DNA of 64,000 nt, taken from contig OZ012687.1 in NCBI GenBank assembly GCA_963942565.1, positions 12,523,078-12,587,077 on the forward strand, in the 5' to 3' direction. Position 1 is the stretch's first letter; each line of letters opens with the position of its first letter. The notes beneath the pieces were generated by a model that made no database searches, was not told where the DNA came from, and was given only the letters and a program-made list of their open reading frames with translations. Both the position numbers and the translations under genes were made by a program. Origin of the DNA: Maea johnstoni (lineage: Eukaryota; Annelida; Polychaeta; Spionida; Magelonidae). Positions 24,371 through 37,689 of the stretch are shown here, piece by piece.

Positions 24371-25040
24371 AAAAGAAGTGTCAATCAGAACAACCAACTC
24401 TCCACAGAACATCTTGATCATTCATGCCTTATTACCAAGTGAAATTTCATAGGTTTTCAGTTTGCATTTTCTTCTTAACTCAAGAGATAGATGGACCAAC
24501 GGCTGCATGTGTCAACCTATAAAGAGCTCCAGTCTTCTTCACATAGGTCTGAAGCTAAAAGTTGTGACTATTTCAAAGATATTGTCAGACAAAAGCATTT
24601 TCCAAAAAATATGCAAAGGAAAGATGTTATTCAGAACCCATTAACATCTCTCCTTCAAATATTTTGTGAATTCACTATATATCGCAGTTATTTACATTAG
24701 TATAATACTTATAAGCATTACTGAAAGGGAACTCACCACTGCACAAGGTAATAATGAGCATGAAGGGTTAAACAACCCTAACAAGTTTTCATTCAAAAGA
24801 ATTGTGACCCTAAAGTCTTTTGCACCCTCCCAATTCCCAAACTCTCAATCAACATAAATACATGATCATAGGACTGCATTACAACTACAGCTGCCAGAAA
24901 ACATGTATTGCTTGAAAAAATATTCCAAAATTTTACGTACCTTGCTTTCCTATTTTTTCTCAGGAAAACAAACATTATTTTAGGCCTAATATGGCAAGAC
25001 AACAGACAATGATGGAGATACCATACCATACAGTACTTAA
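24371..25040. repeat. Remnants of TTAA family 2 and of a Harbinger-like MITE
   Basis: At 24580-24680, TTGTCAGACAAAAGCATTTT and CATCTCTCCTTCAAATATTT are family-2 interior words. At 24771-24857, AACAAGTTTTCATTCAAAAG, TTTTGCACCCTCCCAATTCC and TCAATCAACATAAATACATG match the interior of the GGCCTAAA-ended elements at 61576-61806 and 62208-62436. Both are fragments. Confidence 0.6.
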
Positions 25041-25246
25041 CCCTTCCAATGCTAAGGCTATTTTCGCCCAAAGCACACGGATGCAAAGATTTTTGAAAAC
25101 TATCTAAACCCTGTCATGTTTGGTATTCATTAGATAGCTCTCGCTGAGTACTCTCAGATGAGTACCCATATACCAGGATGCAGTCATTTTCAGGTTTTTT
25201 TGCACCATTTTTGTATTGGTAAAATTAGCCACCTGCAGCATAAGGG
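25041..25246 (+). mobile_element. CCCTT/TTAA MITE copy 6
   Basis: TTAA on both sides (25037-25040, 25247-25250). Starts CCCTTCCAATGCTAAGGCTA and ends GCCACCTGCAGCATAAGGG. A well preserved full-length copy. Confidence 0.92.
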
Positions 25247-27084
<1,838 letters not shown>

Positions 27085-27889
27085 TCTTCTTACACACCAT
27101 ACGTGTCCAATTCTGAAAAGATGGAGATATTTCCTCATCTTGAGTAAGAGAATTGCTGTAGATGATCTACTTCTTTAGCCACAACTCAGTAAGAGTGCGA
27201 GGCCTGGGAGCCAGCTCATTCAATTAGAGAGACTGATCAGCCAACCAGGTAATTACAAACCCATTGTCTTCGGCCAGCTATTGTTGTTCATGGCAGGAAT
27301 GTCCGGCCTGCAGTATCTAATCCTGCAATGCTGGCCATTACACCGAGAAGAATGGTATTGACTCTATAATAACTGCCTTCACGTTGTACTATTAAGATAA
27401 TCATAGTTTTGGTTATACCCTTACCGACTACTAAAAGAGTAGCTCAAGATGAAATACATAATAATTCCAAATGAACAAAATTTAAACAAAAATCGCCCTT
27501 AAGTAGCAGAGTATCCATAAACTTCATTTGGACAATCTTGAGATACATAATTCCAAGTAGCATTGGCTCGTATTGTCAGAATTTCTGGCCCTGAAATGGT
27601 TATATGCAATGCAATTTGTTTATTGCTGAGTGAAATCTCTCAGTAGAATAAGGGAACTAGCTCCCTCATGGCCTTAAATAGGGAGCCAGGGATCTAGAGG
27701 TCAGACTAAAGGCAATAGTTCCACTATCAACAGAATACAAAGAAAGGAATTGCCAGGAAATGAAGACTGGTATATTATGACTTACTCTAAATTGAGGATT
27801 GTGACTTTTCTCGATCATTACCCATTCAAATCTCGAATGTGTATGGTCTAACAAATAAGGAGATACCTAATAATAAGTTAGTGCCTGTC
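27085..27889. other. No gene seen
   Basis: No domain, no repeat boundary. Confidence 0.4.
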
Positions 27890-28440
27890 TGGGATTCATA
27901 TAAGTCCAGAAATATCAAACAGAACATAAGAACCCATCAAATACCAGTCCCCAGGCACAGGAAACATAACCAAACCCAAAACCCCTCTGTCCCTGTCAGT
28001 ACATCTGGGATTCATGTAAGTCCAGAAATACTAAACAGAAACATTCACCCACCAATGACCAGACACAGGAAACATACCCCAACCCAAAATCCCTCTGTCC
28101 CTGTCAGTACATCTGGGATTCATGTAAGTCCAGAAATACTTAACAGATACAGCATTCGTACTGGTCACGTGAGCTACCAGTCCACAGGAAACATACCCAA
28201 ACCCACAACCCCTCTGTCTAGCTGGGTCAATACATCTGGGAAATTATACAAGTCCAGATATACTAAGCAGATACACAAACCCTCCAGCCACCAGTCCACA
28301 GGAAACATACCCAAGCCCACAACCCCTGGACTGTCCGAGTCAAATTATACATCTGGGAAATTATACAAGGCCAGATATACTTAAAAGATACACGAACCCT
28401 CCAGTCACCAGTACAAAAGGAAACATACCCAAACCCACAA
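27890..28440. repeat. Degenerate tandem repeat, period about 109-123 bp, about 5 units
   Basis: Each unit carries TCTGGGATTCATGTAAGTCC (or the GGGAAATTATACAAG variant), AGAAATACTAAACAGA and CCCAAACCCACAACCCCT. Units start near 27895, 28008, 28117, 28240 and 28360. A 181-codon plus-strand frame (27839-28384) simply reads through the repeat: its peptide is itself repeated (NPSVPVSTSGIHVSPEILNR twice), with no known domain. I do not call it a gene. Confidence 0.8.
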
Positions 28441-29590
28441 CTCCTATCCTATACTGCCCTATACTACCCAAACCTGGTTATATCTACATCTGGGGATTGA
28501 AACGAGACAATATAATGCACAGATACGTACACAAGCCCATCTGAGTGAACAAGAAGGTCCTCCTGATGGTTGTGTCAGAGGATCTGGTACCCTAGAGTCA
28601 GGAAACATCTTGACAACGGTAATGACATGACTGCCTTGACCACCATTCAACAAGAAACCCTGAAATTCATTCAAAAGAAGTCTCCACAAACATAAACCAA
28701 TTCACATCTGGATAGGTTTCATGGTATGACTATCATGAATATATATCTGGATAAAGGGGTGCTCAGTAATATATTAGGAATATTTTACTGGAATTGATAT
28801 TCCTTTTAAAATTGACAGTAACTCCTCAAATATTTTCCAAATATTAATCTATTTGGCAAGTTATGTCTTTGGTTGACCAAACATTTATGCACTCCATCTG
28901 AAAATGGGCTGAGGTAGACAGGCATATGTTTCAAAGGGTTTCAGATATCCTTGTATGTGCATAAACTTTATAATTTTGTTGTCAAAGTGGCTTTTCTTTC
29001 ATTTTTCCTGTTTAGAGTTCCATTACATAACAATCGAGACAGCAGACTTTAGGTTAAAAATATAAAGGTATTTAGATGGAAACATTATAGTTTTATTATC
29101 ACTGCAGCTAGCTTTTAAAAATCAAAGCTGATCATAATATAATATAAATGGATCAAGAAGTTACCAATATTAAGAGATGAGGAATATGTACATCTATGAC
29201 TGGTAAAATCGCCCAAAAAATCTCAAGTCAACACTGATGATATTTTATGCTTTCCTATCCAGCCAAAAGCTATCAGCATAATCTGATTTGAAAAATCCAT
29301 TGTGAACTTATACCGGAAAGAAGGAAAAAAATAAGCCCCTTAAATTAAGAATACATTTCCCTATTGCCCTGTTCCGCAGCGAACTGCTAAGTGAGAAGTC
29401 TTGTCAGGGAACCTGAATACAGGTATGATTTTTCATCTGATGGCTGAACTTAAAACCCCTAGTCGCACTTAGAGCGATGAGCGCCTCTATAAACACTGAA
29501 TTATGAATCACTTAAGAGGCAAAAAAACGCCAGAATGCCTCTTCCTGAGAGAGCCAGGTGGAAACCAGGTCTACATGCTGACACCTGAAG
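28441..29590. other. No gene seen
   Basis: AT-rich, without clear repeats or coding signature. Confidence 0.4.
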
Positions 29591-30062
29591 TGATACTTCT
29601 GAGAACAACCTACACCGTTAAACCTATTACAGGTCACACACTGTAATTATGAAGAAAATAGGAATTGTGAAAATGCTCATTCAACGAGCCTCAAAAGATT
29701 TTTGAACAAGTGATACTTCTGAGAACAACCTACAACTGTAATGCTGCTAGTGGCTAATTTGGCCATTACAAAATGACCCAAAAAACATGAAGTATGACTG
29801 AAACCATGGCACATGGGTACTCATCTGAGAGTACTCAGCGAGAGCTATCCAATGAATACCAACATAACAGGGTTTAGATGGTTTTCAAAAATCTTTGCGT
29901 CTTTCTGCTTTTAAAAAAAGTAGTCTCAGCATTGGAAGGGTTAATTGATACTTCTGAGAACAACCTACACCTTTAAACCACATACAGGTCACACACTGTA
30001 ATTATGAAGAAAATAGAAATTGTGAAAATGCTCATTCAAAGAGCCTCAAAAGATTGTTGTAC
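29591..30062. repeat. About 118-bp direct repeat with a MITE between copies
   Basis: TGATACTTCTGAGAACAACC begins copies at 29591, 29709 and 29945. The first and third are full (through GTCACACACTGTAATTATGA and GAGCCTCAAAAGATT). The second stops after about 27 bases, where a CCCTT/TTAA MITE (29736-29940) begins. Confidence 0.85.
29736..29940 (-). mobile_element. CCCTT/TTAA MITE copy 7 (truncated left end)
   Basis: Reverse orientation. The outer CCCTT is missing on the left (starts TAATGCTGCTAGTGGCTAAT). The right end CTCAGCATTGGAAGGG is followed by TTAA (29941-29944). Confidence 0.85.
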
Positions 30063-31135
30063 AATGTAAATGGAATTATGACAGTTCTCATACAAGGAGG
30101 CCCAATAGACTATGAACAAGATAATAGTTCTTGTTTTCTAAGCATTTTTTTGTTGTTAATGTGAATGTCTGCAATCGGTGTTAATTCTAACTATAAATGG
30201 AATAATATTCAACAAATTTCTATTAAACTCACCAACGTTTAATGTAATTTCATATAAACCTGATAATTTCTGCACATTTCTTTGAACCCTGTTTATAAAA
30301 GAGCCTTTTAATTTTATTCCGACCAGCTTCTGATAAGTTAATTTCAACATGTTTCGAGCAATTCCTTTCCAGCAAAACTAGTTTCCATTTACATTTTAAT
30401 ACCCTTCTCTATAAGAATGTCTTTCCTCTTCAAAAAGACTAGTTCTAGATCTTTACACTAAATATTTGGATGAGTTCTGAGTTTTGACAAAAAAAATCTT
30501 GTTCAAATGGCTTCCCAATATATGCCAGGTTTCTTTCAATTATTACACATACTTTTGATAAACGTAATATCTTCAATTAAGTCAGGCCTTGTAGGGTTGA
30601 TGCAGGCATGAAAAAGGTTAATTGAATGTGCATCAGACCGTCCAAATAAACCTTCTCAGAGGCACTCAAACCAGAGATAACACAGGGGGAAAGGCTGTCC
30701 GCCTGGCAAGGCCAGTAATCGAGCGAAATTAGCATATCACGCCAATAATCGAGCAAACCATGTGGTTGAGTGGAATTTGCTGTCATATTTTCTTGGAAAT
30801 TCCTAGTAAGTACAACATTTTCTCATTATTTGATAAGACCTCCAGTTAGACAAGTATCTTAACCTGCTACAGTCAAGTTTTTAGTGTCAAGCTTATGAGA
30901 TAAAGGAGTATATTAGAGCGATTTCATGTGATGTAGTACCCTCAAATGCTGACATGTGCTACTTTAAATACTTCTTAACCCATAAGTATTAGTACTACAA
31001 AGTTTTAGTAATTTTTAGGGTAATCTTAAGAGTCTTTTCTCATTACCTACCAATTATGGTGTCTTTCCATGAATGATAAATAGATACAAATATTACAAAA
31101 TGTTTTAGTTCCTATTGCTATCTGGTGAGTTTCAC
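30063..31135. promoter_or_regulatory. Upstream region of the YqaJ-nuclease gene, no clear promoter
   Basis: This 1.1-kb stretch precedes the large + strand gene. I see no convincing TATA box placed by a known start site and no CpG-rich patch. A consensus splice donor, CTG|GTGAGT, with GT at 31125-31126, could end a 5' untranslated exon that joins the acceptor at 31276-31277. That would make a 153-bp first intron. Confidence 0.3.
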
Positions 31136-31209
31136 TGTACGCCCACTCTTCGAGCGTGTACGCCTACTCTTCGAGCACATTTCAGCAACTGTACGCCCAC
31201 ACCTCGAGC
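31136..31209 (+). repeat. Three 20-bp TGTACGCC..CGAGC repeats before the exon
   Basis: TGTACGCCCACTCTTCGAGC (31136-31155), TGTACGCCTACTCTTCGAGC (31157-31176) and TGTACGCCCACACCTCGAGC (31190-31209). They lie between a consensus splice donor (31125) and the acceptor (31277) of the downstream coding exon. They may be a binding-site cluster or a small tandem expansion; the function is unknown. Confidence 0.85.
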
Positions 31210-31289
31210 AAGTGACTCACATCTAAGTAAAGTTTTGTCCATTTACCACTATCTAACTTCAACAAAATATGTTTCAGGTGTCCGTAAAC

Positions 31290-34200
31290 ATGACAGAGTA
31301 CAAGTGCTACAGTTGTGATGCTGAGAGTCCTGATCCAGCTGTGATACTGGCACATACTATCACTCACCATCCAGACAAGCCTCTGTCAATAAGAGTTAAA
31401 TGTGTACATCATAGCAGAGTTGCCTTCCGTTCATTACACTATCGACACATCCCGAGAAAAATTGAGGAGAGACATCAAGCAATATGGATTTCACCCAACA
31501 GTTTGAAAGTATGGATAGCAGATTATGAGGATGCTGACCAAGTTTTTGACAAAGAAGAGGTTATGAGCCCAACACCAAAGAGATTACGAAAGTTTCAAGA
31601 AGATATAGTACATGATGGGAAGGTTACTAAACACTTGGATTTCGCAGGAGATGATGTGGAACACGATGAAAACTTTGAAGACATATCTCTTCTCACCAGT
31701 GATGCCTCCTGTCAAGTGTCACCACAGGGACTATCAATGGACATGGAAGAAACATATGCCCAGTTTGTTGAGTTACTTCCTGCAGTCCTTAAAAATCTGA
31801 AGCAAGCAGGAAAACTCGATGCCTATACAAAGTTCATGGAAATGATAGCTTATGACAGGTTCCCAATGGATAATATTGCACACTTGCTATTTCTTGATGT
31901 TATAGAATGGTTTTCTCTTGAAAACGGGGCAGCAATGAGGTATAATGATAAGGTCAAGATGTTTTGGAGGCTAGGTTGGCGGCTTTTTCGTGGAAAGTTT
32001 CTCCGCCTAATGGGTGGACCTAGAGTACAAGAGGATGCCGATAGTGATACACTGCCTAAAGATGCAAAGGTGAACTTCATTGTTCCCTCAGAGATATCTT
32101 TGAGGGCTACAAAAGGTGACTCAGATTTCCTCAATCCCGGTGTTATGATTGATTTTTTGAAGAAGTACATCAAAAGTGCTGGGCCTGAAGCTATAGCTTC
32201 AAAAACATATAAAGTGTGTGTTGATGGGAAGAAGATAAACAATAGCAAAAGAGGCGACCAGGCTAAGATAGACTTATTCGGTCATGAAGGTCCACCAACA
32301 AAAAAAGAGAATGATCTACAACAAGAAGCTGAAATTCAAATGATAAAAGATTTGATAGCATTTTTTGAGAACACAGATCAGAATCTGGGAGGAATCCAAA
32401 CCAAAAGAAAGGAGTGGTGTCATGAAAGATTTTGTGAATTAGTAACTTTACTTAGCGGGAAAGTTAAGTTATTGCGAACATTTTTAGTAGGTAAAAGTCA
32501 CACAATTGAAAAGCTACTAGAAAGAACACAGCAAGAAAATGTGAAAGACTGGCGGTCCTCAAGACTAGCCCCTGCTATAAGTTTTTTAAAAACAACTGTT
32601 ATGCAGGCAAAAGAATTTGTACGGGATTTGCTAGATATCATCAATAGTTTGTGCAAGTTTTGTGCACATTTAGGGAATGCAGACCATCTTTTTGTGCAGG
32701 GGGACCTGGTGCTGCTCTCAAAACAACCAAACTATGTATGTATGATACCCAAGGATGATGATTTAGATAACATTATAAGAAACGGAGGAAGTCGCTATGT
32801 GAAACAGCGCACAGATCTGTGGTTTGAAATGAGGAAAAAAGCTAAGGTAACTGCCAGTACACTACACACTGCCATTGGCCTAAGTTCCCTGAAAAAACAG
32901 CAAGAACATTACGATAATGTTATTCTGGGCAAAGAGAAGGGGTCTATATCAGATGAACTGTCAAAGAGGCTATTACATGGACAGGAGAGTGAAATAAATG
33001 CTGTAGCTACCTTGGTTGGTAAGATATTACCTGCTTTTTTCCCAAATGTCAAATATTATGAGATAGGGAGCTACATTCTGAAACATGATGGCAGGGTATT
33101 ATTCCTTGCAAGTCCAGATGGGGAAGGTCGAGAAGGTCAGGCACTAAGGTTGATATTTGAGTTCAAATGCCCTTTTCCAAATAAAGTCTGGACTCCTGAT
33201 GTGCATTACAGTGTCCCGCAGTACTACGTAGGCCAGATTCAAAGCCAAATGGCAGCATCTGAATCTTTTAATGGTGCACCTGTTCAAGATGCCCTGTACA
33301 TATGCTACACAGAGGAGTCAACTACCTGTTTCCATGTTCCGTTCTCTGAAGCTATTTGGAAATCCTTGTGGGACTCTACAATTTCTCTTTATGGTCAGGA
33401 AAAGCCAAAAAGACCAAAGAAAAAAACCATACTAGCCGTGGAGTTGAAGGAGAAAATCAAGCAGCATGTTGAAGAGCATTGCAAATTTCTAGGGGAGTTC
33501 CCATCTGCCAGGGCAGTTCCATGTGACCATGTTACTGGGGAAAACAGCGTATTTCAATTCCACGAAAATAGTAAAAAGAAAAACCTTCACCAAATTTCCT
33601 CGTTAGAGGTACAGCAAGTATTAGGTAAAGCTGTTTCTTGTCTAGAAGATGCTTTACTCCTCCTACAGCCTCCTCCTTCAGAGGTACTTGTTTTCATGTT
33701 ATCTGACCTGGACAGAATATACCACACAGACGTGCCATACTGCTTTCCTATTGCGTATGGTATGTCAGGAAAATCATTGAAAGCAGAGCAAGTCCGAAAA
33801 ATGCTTGAAGAGGTGAGGTTAGTTATCAAGGACCAAGGGCTCCGCTTATCAGTTGAGGCATTCGATGGACAGTTTTGGCGTGTAGCAGCCTTTAACAGTG
33901 AAGGGATGCCACTCACAGTAATACAAGCCATGAAAACCTTCTGGCGGGAATCTGTCAAAGAGCAACAGAAGAGTACAATCATAGACAAAATGATGAGGAC
34001 AAATGCCGTGAAATGCAAAAGCATGTCAGACCTCCATACGTTAGTAAACGTCGACATACAGATGTTACCTGAGACAGCCTTGATAACTGGACCTATCATC
34101 GTTATTGGGATGAAAACACCAGAAACCCTGTACAAGGCTACTGTCAACATGATTCCCTTGCTAAAGAAGAAGCCAATTCAGAAACAGTGCACAGGAATTG

Positions 34201-35572
34201 AAAGAGAAGATGAGACATTTCAAGCAGCAGATGTAGATACTAATACAATAATCACAAGAGCTGAAGCAGAACTGCAACAAATTTCACCTATTTCAGAAAT
34301 GGTTGATGACACAGAATTATCTGCCCTTTTAGGTGATGATGAGTCCCTTGAAGAAGCTTTAAAGAAGGCTGAACACAATGCATCTCAAAGTGACAATACC
34401 TCTGCATCAAATATTTTAGAGAATACCCATTTCCAAATGATGTTACATGATCTACAAATAAATGCAAAAATACCTCGCAAATGGGAGGTTACATTAGAAA
34501 CATTCAAAGCCTATTTTCAAACAGCTGATTCAATTGCCAGACATTTCACCAAAGACGAACTCCAGCTATGTGTGAGAACAGTGAAGGATAGGCTTATACA
34601 AACAGGAAACAAAATTTATGGTGGAGCACCCAAATACAGGATTGTGAATCATTTATCACAGCTCGTCGGTGACAAGTCACAGATTCCCAGTAGGCAGAAG
34701 CTAAAGACCCCTCCATCACTTCAACAGTTACTAAAACTGAAGTTGACACAGCTACCAACCTCAAATCTCCGTGCAATTGAGTGTATGGTTCAATGGCCTT
34801 CATATCTGCATGTATGGAAAGAACAATCCTTATTCAACGATGAAACTGAGATTGTAGGCATTGAAGGCAGCATAGAGTGGATGACAAAACCTGAAATAGA
34901 CTCAGATGGGGCTCCATTGCTGAGATTTTTGGATCATCATCATTTGCTTACAAACGCTAGGTGTCATTGTTGCAGAAAAGGATTTCCCTCTGCAGGGATT
35001 TCACAGGCAGCATTCCACCATGTAGCCAAGAATTCTAAGCAAAATGGCTGTGGGCTAAATATTGCTGCGGTAGAAGATGTAGTTGACCCCCAGTCGAATG
35101 CATTTGCACAAGCGATGTTTAGTGAACCTGTTGAAATCGCATTAAGAGATGCAGGCTTTGCTGAGGAGGCAAAATTCTGCAACTTGATACGGAACTGGTA
35201 TAGTGCTGTTGATGAGAAAGGGATTCCCGCCATAGAAAGGATTACAAAATTGTTACAACTACGGCAGTGGCTACTACTGCAACTGAAATCTCAGTTAGGT
35301 CGATTTCCTCCACCAACTGGGTACATTAAGGACATCCCTATCATTTTGTTTGAAGGACTTCTCATAAGCTGTGAGCGCCTTATTCAGTTATATGCTGTAG
35401 CAAAGGGGAACAGCTTCAATGTTAGATCCGTGGGCAGCCTGGACAATGAGACCTTTTTTTCTATGTTTCGTGACTTGGATAGGAAAGGATCTGGTGTTCT
35501 TCATCCTGCTGAGGTACCGAGGGCAATGGCAACAGCTGTTGAGCTACTTGAGACACAATTCAATACTGAAAG
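31290..35572 (+). CDS. YqaJ-type nuclease / putative RNase-H-like multidomain protein, main exon
   Basis: Start: ATG at 31290 has A at -3 and lies 12 bases after a splice acceptor (TTTCAG ending at 31277). An upstream in-frame ATG at 31269 sits inside the acceptor, so I reject it. The exon runs 1427 codons plus 2 bases to AAG|GTATTC at 35572 and joins 37053 in frame, giving 1483 residues. Domains: a C2H2 finger (C6, C9, H22, H26); mostly helical sequence to about 490; a YqaJ/lambda-exonuclease-type PD-(D/E)XK nuclease at about 500-690, with HGQESE (E566), SPDG (D610), EFKCP (E624, K626) and QIQSQ (Q649, Q651), so the catalytic set looks complete. A basic KPKRPKKK patch (705-712) may be a nuclear signal. 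The C-terminal half has PYCFPIAYGMSGKSL, AFDGQFW (D859), an acidic linker (about 1010-1035), LDHHHLLTNARCHCC (D1215; C1225, C1227, C1228) and SLDNETFFS (E1387). YqaJ nucleases trim or cleave DNA ends. The second half resembles transposase motifs only by inspection. It may be a DNA-transposon-derived host gene or a transposon-encoded protein; no terminal repeats were found around it. Confidence 0.85.
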
Positions 35573-35675
35573 GTATTCATCACTTTGTACTAAAATAATT
35601 CAACTATTTTTCCATAACATTTCTATAAATTTTGTTATTTGTCATTTTTTTCCTGCCATGAGGCTTAAAACCTGC

Positions 35676-35890
35676 CCTTGCTGTGTGGTCTAAGGCATTG
35701 CCCATGACTGCTAGCTGTCTCTCACCACTGTCCAGGTTCGAAACCCACTAGGGGCATGTGAGAAAGTTGCCAGGGACTTGGGGTTAGGCGGTGGTTTGCA
35801 CCGGGTACTCCGCTTTCCTCTATTTACAACTTGCTAGTCAAGACTTAGCCGCAATGTGGCAGGAAAAGGGACAAAAAGTAAAATTCTATG
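35676..35890 (+). mobile_element. tRNA-derived SINE (type 1), intronic
   Basis: Pol III boxes: GTGTGGTCTAAGGCATTG (A box) and AGGTTCGAAACCC (B box). A conserved body follows: GGGCATGTGAGAAAGTTGCC, CACCGGGTACTCCGCTTTCC and CTAGTCAAGACTTAGCC. It is collinear with 61302-61521. The CCGGGTACTCC..TTTCCTCC block resembles central domains shared by several metazoan SINE superfamilies. It is oriented with the gene. Confidence 0.88.
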
Positions 35891-36327
35891 GGGTTTGATT
35901 GTGATTGGTCTTTTATAAATAATGGAGGAAACTTATAATCACTTCACATTCCTAGCACTCATCTGCCTTAAAAGGATATCTAACTTCAAATCTTGTGAAA
36001 AAATGAAAGAATGACAGCATGCATCGAATCTCTTTAAGGGCTTGGTCATTGGCTATTGCGTTAAGATCTCAATTACAGCCGCATTCTATGGTCCAAAACA
36101 ACAAAGTTTTCTATTTCCAATGTTGAACTACGAGTTAGCTATATATATCTCTATCGTAAAAACTAAATTTTGTATACATATGCATTAAAAATCTTATTTT
36201 ATTAAATATAAATGCATGTGCAATTTCTCAATATAAGTGTGACAGTATCTGTAATATATAAAATTCAAATGAAAACCAGCTTATACATGTTTTAAATTCT
36301 TTATTGAAAATTCTGACATCAGTTTAG

Positions 36328-36333
36328 TATATA

Positions 36334-36425
<92 letters not shown>
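36328..36425. repeat. (AT)n microsatellite
   Basis: About 85 bases of pure (AT)n after a TATATTTATATAT lead-in, within the intron of the large gene. Confidence 0.96.
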
Positions 36426-36429
<4 letters not shown>

Positions 36430-37052
36430 CATATGGACACATTCTCTTACATAAATCATTCCATGAACATTTACTTATGACAGGGGATTCCATTACCACA
36501 CTACGCGAAGACGACCAGTTTATCCTGTGCATCCCCCTGATAGTACAGTCTCTGATAGTTTGGAAACCCTTGACATGCTCCCTCAAAAAAGCAATGTGAT
36601 AGGTCCTAAGTAAGTTCATAAATGATCTACATCACTGAAGTAGTAAAGAATCTTCATTCAGTCCCTTATAAACTTCAACATTTGAATACACATTACCAAA
36701 TGCTAAATTCAACTAGAAACCTGACCATGAGAACATGGTCTTAGATACTCTATAATCAAATCTGATATAAGGTGACTCAACTCTGTTGTACATAGATGCA
36801 CACATTGAATGGGGCCAATGTGTCCCCCAAAACATACTACTTACTTATGCCTTTAAAAGTGTACAAACACCATGATGTTATCAACTGAAGATGTTAGATT
36901 TTCTGATGCAACACAAACATTTTACAGTTATAACACTATATCATCCTAAAATACTATATTACATAAAACATGTTGATAAACTTTAAGAGATGAACAGATT
37001 TTTACTCACTAGCCCAATTTATGTCATATGTTATATCATCATCTGGTTTCAG

Positions 37053-37221
37053 AGATCATCCATATTTTGACAAGCCATCAGGCACCAAGCCACAGCACAA
37101 AAAGGCTAAGATAATGGCTCCCGAGTATGGAGCTGCTGGTGCGCAAGGAGTCCGTTCCTTTCATCGCAGAAATGATGAAAACATTCTTTACCATAAGAGA
37201 GCTATGGCTGATATAGATTAG
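37053..37221 (+). CDS. Last exon of the YqaJ-nuclease gene
   Basis: Acceptor CTGGTTTCAG ends at 37052. The first base A completes the split codon AG|A (Arg). Then 55 codons follow ([10 protein letters not shown] at the start, HKRAMADID at the end) to TAG at 37219-37221. Phase and frame match the donor at 35572 exactly. The tail is basic (KPQHKKAK) and ends in an acidic Asp-Ile-Asp. I infer the splice from consensus sites and frame, not from transcript data. Protein-like composition over all 55 codons supports it. It gives a predicted full length of 1483 residues. Confidence 0.65.
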
Positions 37222-37325
37222 GTTATGTATAGGTGTCTGAGGTAACCTGAGATCTGAGTTATGTGTAACTCATTGAGGTAAATGGGAATGATCTGGGGCA
37301 AGTGCTCTTGGCCGAGCTTCTGGGG

Positions 37326-37505
<180 letters not shown>

Positions 37506-37689
37506 TGCCCATGTATAACTGAAAGGTGCAAGAAGGTGAGACACAGGCTTTTGCAAAGACTGATAAGCTTTATTCTTAAACTATCAAAATGCCATATCTT
37601 TCCAGAATGTGCAATGCCTTGTCAGGGCTTAACAATAGCACCTGAGACTGGAAAAAGTTTAGGTACAAGCTTTCGAAAAATACCTTGGA

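Larger units (their letters stand above)
35573..37052 (+). other. Intron of the YqaJ-nuclease gene
   Basis: Begins GTATTC and ends CTGGTTTCAG; 1480 bases. Reading through the donor adds about 40 unlike residues and stops, consistent with intron. It contains a tRNA-derived SINE (35676-35890) and an (AT)n tract (36330-36424). Confidence 0.7.

Noticed and set aside
27839-28384. 181-codon repeated-peptide gene
   Set aside because: The peptide repeat only mirrors a DNA tandem repeat with uneven period; no signal peptide, domain or splice context was found.
31269-31289. Upstream in-frame ATG of the YqaJ gene
   Set aside because: The codons lie in the TTTCAG splice acceptor, so they are probably intronic. 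ATG at 31290 is preferred.
33587-34150. 187-codon minus-strand frame inside the large exon
   Set aside because: Shadow of the plus-strand coding exon; no domain.
35448-35510. EF-hand in DLDRKGSGVLHPAE
   Set aside because: The loop has the wrong spacing: a 12-residue EF loop needs Glu at position 12, where Pro is found, with Glu at 14.
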